The notes beneath the pieces were generated by a model, which was not told the origin of the DNA, searched no databases, and worked only from the letters and a program-made list of their open reading frames with translations. From Candidatus Caenarcanales bacterium (GTDB lineage: Bacteria > Cyanobacteriota > Vampirovibrionia > LMEP-6097): a stretch of 8,612 nucleotides of DNA. The stretch covers positions 1-8,612 of the forward strand of contig JAJTHA010000025.1 in assembly GCA_021299565.1 (NCBI GenBank), read 5' to 3'. Below, piece by piece: positions 1 through 5,708 of the stretch. Numbering within the stretch: position 1 is the first letter of the stretch; each line of letters opens with the position of its first letter. The position numbers and the translations under genes were made by a program.

Positions 1-1
1 A

Positions 2-628
2 ATTATTGCAGCTAGAGTTGGCACCATACCGTTGATTAATGTTTGGAGACCAACTAAAGCTCATGCAAAAAAATCTAGGCTCAAATGGAGTCAAGGTGTA
101 GTGGATTATATAAAGAAGCACAAAATCAAAAACGTAATTTTGGTTTCTAGATGGGAAGCAAATATCGAAACTGGCTTGCATGGAGAGTTTGACACTCTAA
201 TAGTTGACAAGAAATCTAAAGCAATAAATTCAGCAGAATCCACTAAAGCTTTTGGAAGAGCTTATGATGCAACTATCAATGCTTTAACTCAAAATGGCTG
301 CAAAGTATGGGTACTAGGGCAAGTCCCACTACAAGATCATAATCCTGCTATTGCCTTATTTCTCTCCAAAAGATATGGAACACAAAAACTGAAAGGCATC
401 AATATTGATCAGCATCTCTCTAGACAAAAAAATGTAATTAGCATTTTAAGTCAAAGTAAATCAAACACTGAATTCATTGATTTAAGTAGAAATTTCTTTG
501 ATGAAAAACAACTCTCCAAAACATCAGACGATTTGCTCTCTTATTATCGAGATGATAACCACATATCTACTTACGGTAGTCAAATTCTACTTGAGCAGGA
601 TTTGTCAATAACGATGAAGCAGTTCTAA
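2..628 (+). CDS. C-terminal SGNH-type domain of a probable membrane O-acyltransferase (5' partial)
   Basis: The reading frame is open to the left edge, so this is the 3' part of a longer gene. A TTG at 32 is an internal Leu codon, not a convincing start: no Shine-Dalgarno precedes it and the ten codons before it (IIAARVGTIP) continue the domain. Counting from that TTG, residues 34-48 (VILVSRWEANIETG) match the strand-loop pattern seen in SGNH domains at the C-terminus of OafA/YrhL-like acyltransferase-3 proteins. Residues 174-177 (DDNH, followed by ISTYGS) give the Asp-x-x-His catalytic block near the C-terminus, as that family places it. Such proteins acylate O-antigen or other surface glycans, the membrane domain handling the acyl donor and the periplasmic SGNH domain completing transfer. 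The membrane domain would lie outside the window. The glycan target cannot be told. A stand-alone SGNH esterase is the alternative. The gene ends 4 bp before the convergent membrane-protein gene. Confidence 0.7.
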   Translation: MIAARVGTIPLINVWRPTKAHAKKSRLKWSQGVVDYIKKHKIKNVILVSRWEANIETGLHGEFDTLIVDKKSKAINSAESTKAFGRAYDATINALTQNGCKVWVLGQVPLQDHNPAIALFLSKRYGTQKLKGINIDQHLSRQKNVISILSQSKSNTEFIDLSRNFFDEKQLSKTSDDLLSYYRDDNHISTYGSQILLEQDLSITMKQF

Positions 629-632
629 ACAA

Positions 633-1193
633 TTAAGCTTTCTTTTTAAGCATCAAAGCCAACACTAGCCCAATTATTAATGAATAGACCATGCCATCCG
701 CCATACCAACTAAGACATAATCAGAGGCAAAACCCCACCAATTCCAGTTTGGCAAATTGGTCGAAACCGAACTAATAAATCCAATAACGAGTGTAAAACC
801 CAATATAGATGCAAAAGTTGCAAGATTTGCCCAGCTAATTAAAAAAGCTATTAATAGTGCAATCAAGAAATCATAGCCAAATTCATAAGCTAATTTAATT
901 GGTGAAAAACCATTTGGCGCTTGTGGCACAACTGCAACAAAAGCTCTTAAAATAGTGCCATCTTCATTAATCAACTGAGGACTTTTTGGCGCCTCTTTTT
1001 TACCATGAAAAGCCGGAAGAGCATAAACTGCCTTACCTGAAGAAGAAATATTCTCTAATATCGCGGTTTGTACTACTTGATCATTTTTAAATGAATGAAT
1101 AGTAGTTTTATGCCAAGGAAGTATCATCCAAGAGACATTACTCCAACAAAGACAAAGGAAACCTGCGACAAATGCTGCTATAAAATTCTTCAT
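633..1193 (-). CDS. Conserved small membrane protein of unknown function, four predicted helices
   Basis: This is a 186-aa protein. A hydrophobic N-terminal segment (residues about 4-25) ends in WMILPWH, a Trp/Pro/His motif that I recall from uncharacterised proteobacterial membrane proteins. A soluble loop follows (about 28-100). Three more hydrophobic segments lie at about 108-123, 125-145 and 160-182, and the protein ends in KKKA. The first helix is probably a retained anchor and not a cleaved signal, as no clear signal-peptidase site follows. The loop is likely periplasmic and the Lys-rich C-terminus cytoplasmic; both are inferences. The ATG has no Shine-Dalgarno, but a perfect TATAAT lies 6 nt upstream, suggesting a leaderless message. 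The next Met (residue 23) would delete most of the first helix, so the annotated start is preferred. It is divergent from the 1284-5708 cluster and convergent with the SGNH gene. No enzymatic motif was seen and no function can be assigned. Confidence 0.75.
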   Translation of the reverse strand: MKNFIAAFVAGFLCLCWSNVSWMILPWHKTTIHSFKNDQVVQTAILENISSSGKAVYALPAFHGKKEAPKSPQLINEDGTILRAFVAVVPQAPNGFSPIKLAYEFGYDFLIALLIAFLISWANLATFASILGFTLVIGFISSVSTNLPNWNWWGFASDYVLVGMADGMVYSLIIGLVLALMLKKKA

Positions 1194-1199
1194 ATAACT

Positions 1200-1205
1200 A
1201 TTATA
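1200..1205 (-). promoter_or_regulatory. Probable -10 box of the small membrane protein gene (leaderless promoter)
   Basis: On the minus strand the sequence reads TATAAT, then AGTTAT, then the ATG at 1193-1191. A consensus -10 hexamer six bases from the start codon puts the transcription start at or within a base or two of the A of ATG. A weak -35 candidate (TTAAGG, 1227-1222) lies 16 bp upstream. The absence of any Shine-Dalgarno fits a leaderless mRNA. A chance TATAAT in AT-rich intergenic DNA is the alternative. Confidence 0.45.
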
Positions 1206-1283
1206 GCGTGAATTTTGTTCCCCTTAACTAAAGCATAATCTCAATAAGTTACTAATACCCTATAGAAATAACAAGGATTAGTA

Positions 1284-2645
1284 ATGCCTGCAATTACCGA
1301 CTTAAGTAAAGCAATATCAAAAGCAACAGAAAAAGCTAACAAAGCACAAGCGAGTAGAACAGATTCGGCTATTATTGATTCTCAAATCAAAGCAGCAGAG
1401 CAAAGAGTGACTTCAGCAGGTGCATCTGTGACCAGAAATGAAATGGTCAAAAGAGATATAGAAGATAAATTATCGCCACCACCAACAAAAACAGTTGCTT
1501 CAGATGCAAAAAAAGGTGGAAGCAAAACAGTTGTTGACGAAAAAGAAAAAGACAAACTAGAAGCTCAAGTAAGAGCAGCTCAAATGCAAATAGACCAAGC
1601 TAAAGCAGCCGTTGAAGCCGCTAGATCAGAGGCAGATGAGCTCAAAACCAAATCTCTTGATGTTGCTGGTGTTGATGCACAAACCCAACAAGAAATGGCA
1701 AATCTTTCACGTGAAGTAGATGAACTTCAAAAATTATCAAAAGATCCGCAAACTGATCTAAGTGGAGAAGCTTTCCAAAATAAATTAACAACCACAATGA
1801 CTAACTCAGAAAAACTTGCAGGCAAGGCGCCAGATGCTCCTAACTCAACTTTACAAAAATTCTGGGAAGAAGTCGCTAAAGGATTCACTGATGTTCAGAA
1901 ACAAATAACAAAAGCTAACACACCAACTCCAGCTGTCATAGATAAAAGCAACAACTATGCTGGTTTCTTTGAAGATAGCGATCAAGGTTTCAACTCGATT
2001 ATAAACAAACTTGAAAGCACTGGAGCTGATAGAGAAGTTGTTACCCAAATTAGAAATCAAAAAGATTTAATTAGTAGTCATAAAGATAAATATCTAGCAG
2101 GTATGAGCTCTGATGACGACAAAGTATTACAAGGCATGATGACACACGTCAATTCACTTGTTGGCAAAATCAGTAAAGGTGAAACATTAAGTAATGATGA
2201 TCTAGCAAAATTAATAACTTTGACCACTGATGCATCAGAGACATTACAAACTGGTGGTGAAAACTTCGCAGATGTAGCAAAAATACCTTTTGACACCATC
2301 ACGATCAACCTTGAAAAGGTTAAGAGCAAAACCAATGGAGATGCGACTTTTGGAGCGTTTTATGACAAATTGGCAACTATTTTTGGCAATGGCAACAACA
2401 ATTACGCAATGCTTGAGGGGATTAGCGCTAGTGAAATGAAGCAACTTTATGAATTTAGTGATTCAGTAACAGCTAGCAAAAACCAAAGTGGCAATTTAAG
2501 TACAGAGCAAATCAATAAACTTGTAACTGATGGAAGCGCAGTAACGGAAATGCTCAAGAAATATGGATTCTCAGGAAATAGCAATGGTGGTGGCCGTGGT
2601 AGCACTGGTGGCGGGGGAAATAGTACGATAGGAAGAGGAAGATAA
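1284..2645 (+). CDS. Coiled-coil protein with Gly-rich tail, first gene of a putative secreted-protein cluster
   Basis: This is a 453-aa protein without signal peptide or membrane segment; I do not recognise a named family. Residues 1-62 are Ala/Lys/Gln-rich helix. Residues 63-82 are a Pro/Gly/Lys loop (SPPPTKT to KKGGSK). Residues 83-155 are a second long helix, giving an antiparallel coiled-coil hairpin. Residues 137-205, 283-345 and 384-428 share a degenerate helical pattern (V..L..., then G..LS, then an acidic helix). Residues 429-453 are a flexible Gly/Ser/Asn/Arg tail. The N-terminal half is paralogous to the 266-aa protein at 4908-5708. AAGGA at 1273-1277, 6 nt before the ATG, supports the start. 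The next gene begins 2 nt after the stop, and its Shine-Dalgarno lies inside this gene's tail codons, so translation is probably coupled. A role as a secreted tip, scaffold or effector protein is inferred from architecture only; a phage structural protein is less likely, as no other phage genes are present. Confidence 0.7.
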   Translation: MPAITDLSKAISKATEKANKAQASRTDSAIIDSQIKAAEQRVTSAGASVTRNEMVKRDIEDKLSPPPTKTVASDAKKGGSKTVVDEKEKDKLEAQVRAAQMQIDQAKAAVEAARSEADELKTKSLDVAGVDAQTQQEMANLSREVDELQKLSKDPQTDLSGEAFQNKLTTTMTNSEKLAGKAPDAPNSTLQKFWEEVAKGFTDVQKQITKANTPTPAVIDKSNNYAGFFEDSDQGFNSIINKLESTGADREVVTQIRNQKDLISSHKDKYLAGMSSDDDKVLQGMMTHVNSLVGKISKGETLSNDDLAKLITLTTDASETLQTGGENFADVAKIPFDTITINLEKVKSKTNGDATFGAFYDKLATIFGNGNNNYAMLEGISASEMKQLYEFSDSVTASKNQSGNLSTEQINKLVTDGSAVTEMLKKYGFSGNSNGGGRGSTGGGGNSTIGRGR

Positions 2646-2647
2646 TT

Positions 2648-3328
2648 ATGACAACAGTAATGGAAAGAGTAAGAAATAGAATTTATGAAGAAAAGCTTCT
2701 AGAAATTTACGCGAGTAAGCCTGCGATAATGGATGTTTTGAGAGCTGCATACGCCCAGGAAGAGCACTATGCAAAAGGCGCATATCTCAATTATGGAACG
2801 GTTTTAATCAAAGCTTTTTCGAATGATAAAACTGGTTTATGGGAAGTAGTTCTTGAAGTAGATCACGGCAAGGTTTGCTACACGTGTTTAGATGAAGAAG
2901 GCAATAACATAAATTTATTTAGCATACCAAGTGATAAATATATCAAGAACAAAGAGTCGCTAAGTGAAGCTGAAATAAAAGCGATTCAAATACAAGCCTC
3001 AAATTCAATAGATATAAACCTCAAAGATACAAAAAGCTTGAAAAAAGCCAAGGAACTATTTCAGCACGATTACGTTTTGAAGAACGTACCTCTCTATCAT
3101 CTTGATAGCGACAACGCTGCAAGATTTTTGATTTGGCACATTCGAGCATACAGAAAAGTATTTTTTGACTACTATAAAACTTTTAAATTTTTATGGGAAG
3201 GAACTAGTTTCAAAAATGCTTCCAGCATAGTTAAGGTCCTTTTACAAAGAGGACTCGCTGATCCGAAGTTTTTTGAATTTGAATATTCGGAACAATTACC
3301 TGGTTACGTAGAAGGGGTTTCAGTCTAA
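2648..3328 (+). CDS. Uncharacterised 226-aa protein, translationally coupled; possible chaperone or accessory factor
   Basis: I do not recognise this protein. It is soluble, without signal peptide or membrane helix. Residues 1-43 are helical and charged. Residues 47-92 look like a beta sheet (TVLIKAF, LWEVVLEVDHGKVCYTC, INLFSI) and include a single C-x-x-C pair (C77, C80). Residues 105-140 are helical and Lys-rich. The C-terminal third is unusually aromatic (RKVFFDYYKTFKFLW, then KFFEFEY). It begins 2 nt after the preceding stop. Its Shine-Dalgarno GAGGA (2635-2639) is embedded in the 3' end of the preceding gene, and the next gene starts 12 nt after its stop, so it belongs to the same transcript. 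A small soluble alpha/beta protein between two putative secreted proteins could be their chaperone. It is longer than typical class I type III chaperones and I see no TPR repeats of the SycD/LcrH type, so that idea is weak. Confidence 0.65.
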   Translation: MTTVMERVRNRIYEEKLLEIYASKPAIMDVLRAAYAQEEHYAKGAYLNYGTVLIKAFSNDKTGLWEVVLEVDHGKVCYTCLDEEGNNINLFSIPSDKYIKNKESLSEAEIKAIQIQASNSIDINLKDTKSLKKAKELFQHDYVLKNVPLYHLDSDNAARFLIWHIRAYRKVFFDYYKTFKFLWEGTSFKNASSIVKVLLQRGLADPKFFEFEYSEQLPGYVEGVSV

Positions 3329-3340
3329 AAGGAGATATTT

Positions 3341-4825
3341 ATGGGGAACTCGATTGCAGATCAAGCTATGGCAGCAGCCAATAATGGTGCAGCTAGGAGC
3401 AATAGATATAACGTCAACGAACTTGAACAACAACAACAGGAAGCCATGTTCGCTTCTAGTGCTGCAAAATCTAAACAGCAAAATTTTCAGGCGATAGCAC
3501 AATACAACAGCAGCGGTGCCGAGCAGGAAAAATTACAAGGCAATAACATGCTCAAGCAAGGTGCCGCTAAAAAAATGCTTGGTGGTGTCCAGATAGCAAT
3601 GGGTGCTGGAATGATGGCTATGGCGGCCATACCAATTGCTGGAGCTGCAATGTTAACAGCAGGCATAGAAATGATGGCTCAAGGCATGGGCAGTATGATT
3701 ATGGGCACTGTTGATACCAACAACGGAAAAGCTTCTATTATGAGAGCACAAGAAAAACTAGAGCTCGCAACTTCAAACCAAGTCATGGCAAAAGAAGAAT
3801 CAGTAGTCGTCAATCGTGAAATGATGAGATCAAAGCTTTTTGAAATGAAAAAAGAAATGATGGAAGCAATGCAAGAGACCATCAAACCAATGCTAGAAAA
3901 AGCTGGCATTGATGGAAAAGATTTAAATGAAGATCAAATCGGAAAGTGGTTCGATAAAATGTTTGAACAAGGCGCTAACACTCTTGCAAACGGCGGCATT
4001 CTAGAAACAGATCTTACTGGATTAGATGGTAATCCTTTATTTAAAGATACTGATGGGAATGCTATTAAAGGTGATTTTCATTTCATGCGCGATGAAGCTG
4101 GAGAGTTTTATCAAATAGAACCTGCTAGAGACAAAGACGGCAACGCGGCTTTAGGAGCTAGCGGTGAACCATTATTAGATACAGAGGCTGGAGTCAAAAA
4201 AGTAGAAGATGGTCAACTCAAAGAGTATCTCAAACTACAATTCATGTTTGTTGATCAACTCAAACAAATGGCTGGTAGTCTTGGTACATATGAAGCTGAT
4301 GCAAATGGCGGCATACATTTCACTCCATACGAGACGGCCAATATCGAACATATGAAAGATTTTGCTGATCTTGTTTCAAAAACTAATTTTACAGATATCA
4401 AAGCTGGAAGAAGTCCTGGCCCTCTCAAAATGACAGTAGAAGCAGATGGTGTTTATTTACAAGAATGGGATTGGAACAAAAACATTCCACTTGGTCCAAA
4501 AACCCCTGTAGACGATATGGCTGGCGGCGAATACGACAGAGGCGATATTGAATCTTATCAATTAGCAATGGAAAGAAGCCAAACTGCTCTGCAGCAAGTT
4601 GGTCTCAATGCTGGTGGCAAAAGATTTAATTTATTAGCATCCAATAATGGTGGTGGTCTCAAGAGAGCTACAAATACTGGCAGCACTTTTGATCAACTAA
4701 GCTCAAAAGATGGTGATGCATTCAAAAACTTTACAAGCATTACAACAGTCACTAGCCAATTAAATAGCAACAAAAGTCTTTTGTCTGCTTCAACCGCGGA
4801 TGATACCGGTAATGGTAGAGCATAA
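3341..4825 (+). CDS. Putative translocator-like protein with one Met/Gly-rich hydrophobic hairpin
   Basis: This is a 494-aa protein without an N-terminal signal peptide. Residues 1-75 are polar, Ala/Gln/Asn-rich and probably helical. Residues 79-124 form a single hydrophobic block rich in Met, Gly and Ala with a central IPIAG turn, suggesting two membrane-inserting helices. Residues about 130-190 are an amphipathic, Met/Glu/Lys-rich helix (KLFEMKKEMMEAMQETIKPM). Residues about 225-285 carry aspartate/glycine turns (LDGNP, DTDGNA, DKDGNA). A helix near residue 300 and an acidic region follow, and the last 65 residues are polar and low in complexity. A lone internal hydrophobic hairpin between coiled-coil helices in a leaderless protein is the layout of type III secretion translocators (IpaB/YopB/EspD); this is an architectural analogy, as no family signature could be confirmed. 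Other membrane-active or glycine-zipper effectors are alternatives. A strong AAGGAG (3329-3334), 6 nt before ATG, makes it probably the best-translated gene of the cluster. Confidence 0.65.
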   Translation: MGNSIADQAMAAANNGAARSNRYNVNELEQQQQEAMFASSAAKSKQQNFQAIAQYNSSGAEQEKLQGNNMLKQGAAKKMLGGVQIAMGAGMMAMAAIPIAGAAMLTAGIEMMAQGMGSMIMGTVDTNNGKASIMRAQEKLELATSNQVMAKEESVVVNREMMRSKLFEMKKEMMEAMQETIKPMLEKAGIDGKDLNEDQIGKWFDKMFEQGANTLANGGILETDLTGLDGNPLFKDTDGNAIKGDFHFMRDEAGEFYQIEPARDKDGNAALGASGEPLLDTEAGVKKVEDGQLKEYLKLQFMFVDQLKQMAGSLGTYEADANGGIHFTPYETANIEHMKDFADLVSKTNFTDIKAGRSPGPLKMTVEADGVYLQEWDWNKNIPLGPKTPVDDMAGGEYDRGDIESYQLAMERSQTALQQVGLNAGGKRFNLLASNNGGGLKRATNTGSTFDQLSSKDGDAFKNFTSITTVTSQLNSNKSLLSASTADDTGNGRA

Positions 4826-4845
4826 TTGCAAAGGATAATTGCAAA
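4822..4845 (+). repeat. Tandem 11-bp direct repeat holding two TTGCAA palindromes
   Basis: ATAATTGCAAA occurs at 4822-4832 and again at 4835-4845, a 13-bp period. Each copy contains the self-complementary hexamer TTGCAA (4826-4831 and 4839-4844), so the pair could also fold into a short hairpin with a 7-nt loop. The first copy overlaps the TAA stop of the preceding gene. It is at the head of the only sizeable gap in the cluster, so it could be an operator or a processing site before the last gene. No poly-T run follows the hairpin, so an intrinsic terminator is unlikely. Confidence 0.4.
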
Positions 4846-4907
4846 TAATAACCAAAACTTAACTTCAAAATGATACTTATACAAAGAAGGGCACTAAGGA
4901 AAATATC

Positions 4908-5708
4908 ATGGCAGCAATATCAGAATCAATCAAATCGGAATTAAAAACAGCAATCGGTGATGTCGTTAGCAAAAGCAACGAAAAAACCAACTCTGATTTT
5001 GCCTCAGATATAGCAAAGACTCAAGTTCAGGGAGCAAGAGCTAAAATAAATAATGCTGAATCAAAAGTTAAAAGCTTAGAACCCCGAGCAGCAGAACTTC
5101 AAGAACAAATAGCAAACCCTCCTAAGAAAGAAGTTTCATCAGGTGGAAAAAATAATGAAACTAAAATGGTAGTGGATGAAGAAGCTCTCGCCAAAATCAA
5201 AAAAGAACATACACTAGTACAGACACAAATCACACAAGCTAAAACAGAAGTCACAACTGCAAAAGAAGATGCAGATAGAGCTACTGACGATGCTTTAACA
5301 AAAGCCGGAGTATCAGGTGCCATTCAAGCTGAAATGGATAACTTGATGACAAAAGTTACTTCTTTACAAGACAAAGCCACTAAAGGTGAAGCCATCAGCG
5401 ATAATGAGATTAAAGAAATCACAGATGGTTATAATGCATTCAAGGGCAAAGCACCAGAGAATAAAGGCGGCGTTATTTCTGCTGCGTTCTATGATCCATT
5501 GAAAAAAGGTCTTGATGCCATTTTGAAAGCCGCAGATAAACAAAAAACTGAAGGCGCAACAAATACTACAAACGGAACAACAAGCAGCACAGCAAATACT
5601 AATACAGCAAGTGCTACTAGCGGAGCGACTGGAAGCACTACTGCAAATAGTACTAGTTCAACTACAACAGCAGCAACAATAAATACGACAACTAATACTT
5701 CAACCTAA
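4908..5708 (+). CDS. Coiled-coil protein with Thr/Ser/Asn-rich tail, paralogue of the first cluster gene
   Basis: This is a 266-aa protein with no signal peptide or membrane segment. Residues 1-69 are helical. Residues 70-88 form a Pro/Gly/Lys loop (NPPKKEVSSGG), and residues 89-160 are a second helix. Residues 161-210 hold a KGEAIS..EI unit, a GKAPEN turn and a helical FYDPLKKGLDAIL segment. Residues 216-266 are almost only Thr, Ser, Asn, Ala and Gly, about 40 percent Thr. Residues 71-183 align with residues 65-183 of the 453-aa protein: both have the PP loop, VVDE, QI.QAK..V, AGV..., Q.EM.NL, LQ...K and GKAP in the same order. TAAGGA ends 7 nt before the ATG. The 82-nt gap upstream contains the TTGCAA repeat and may hold a separate promoter, though I see no convincing -35/-10 pair. 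A secreted partner of the other cluster proteins is inferred. The stop codon overlaps that of the convergent uvrB. Confidence 0.7.
   Translation: MAAISESIKSELKTAIGDVVSKSNEKTNSDFASDIAKTQVQGARAKINNAESKVKSLEPRAAELQEQIANPPKKEVSSGGKNNETKMVVDEEALAKIKKEHTLVQTQITQAKTEVTTAKEDADRATDDALTKAGVSGAIQAEMDNLMTKVTSLQDKATKGEAISDNEIKEITDGYNAFKGKAPENKGGVISAAFYDPLKKGLDAILKAADKQKTEGATNTTNGTTSSTANTNTASATSGATGSTTANSTSSTTTAATINTTTNTST
5561..5705 (+). repeat. Low-complexity ACA/ACT-rich coding tract (Thr/Ser/Asn tail)
   Basis: The last 50 or so codons of the 266-aa gene are dominated by ACA, ACT, AAT, AGC and GCA codons. Short imperfect repeats such as GCAAATACTAATAC and GCAAATAGTACTAG are visible. The tract encodes a disordered, hydroxyl-rich tail lacking charged residues. 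Such tracts vary readily in length by slippage. The paralogue at 1284-2645 lacks it and ends instead in a Gly-rich tail, so the two tails arose independently. Confidence 0.55.

Noticed and set aside
32..34. TTG at 32 as a start codon for the SGNH-domain gene
   Set aside because: The frame is open to the window edge, the upstream codons fit the domain, and there is no Shine-Dalgarno before the TTG.
629..650. Terminator between the SGNH gene and the small membrane protein gene
   Set aside because: Only a 4-bp GCTT/AAGC pairing around a T-rich stretch is present, and it lies inside the 3' coding end of the membrane protein gene.
1206..1283. Promoter for the 1284-5708 cluster
   Set aside because: CATAAT (1234-1239) and TATAGA (1261-1266) resemble -10 boxes, but neither has a credible -35 at proper spacing, so no box was assigned although a promoter is likely in this interval.
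1851..2444. Minus-strand open frames of 66-85 codons inside the 453-aa gene
   Set aside because: They overlap one another and a well-supported gene, have no Shine-Dalgarno, and their composition looks like antisense of coding sequence.
4826..4844. TTGCAA hairpin as an intrinsic terminator
   Set aside because: The stem is only 6 bp with low GC and is not followed by a T run.
1284..5708. Prophage or tail-protein module
   Set aside because: No terminase, capsid, portal, integrase or lysis gene is present, and the gene sizes and housekeeping flanks do not suggest a phage region.
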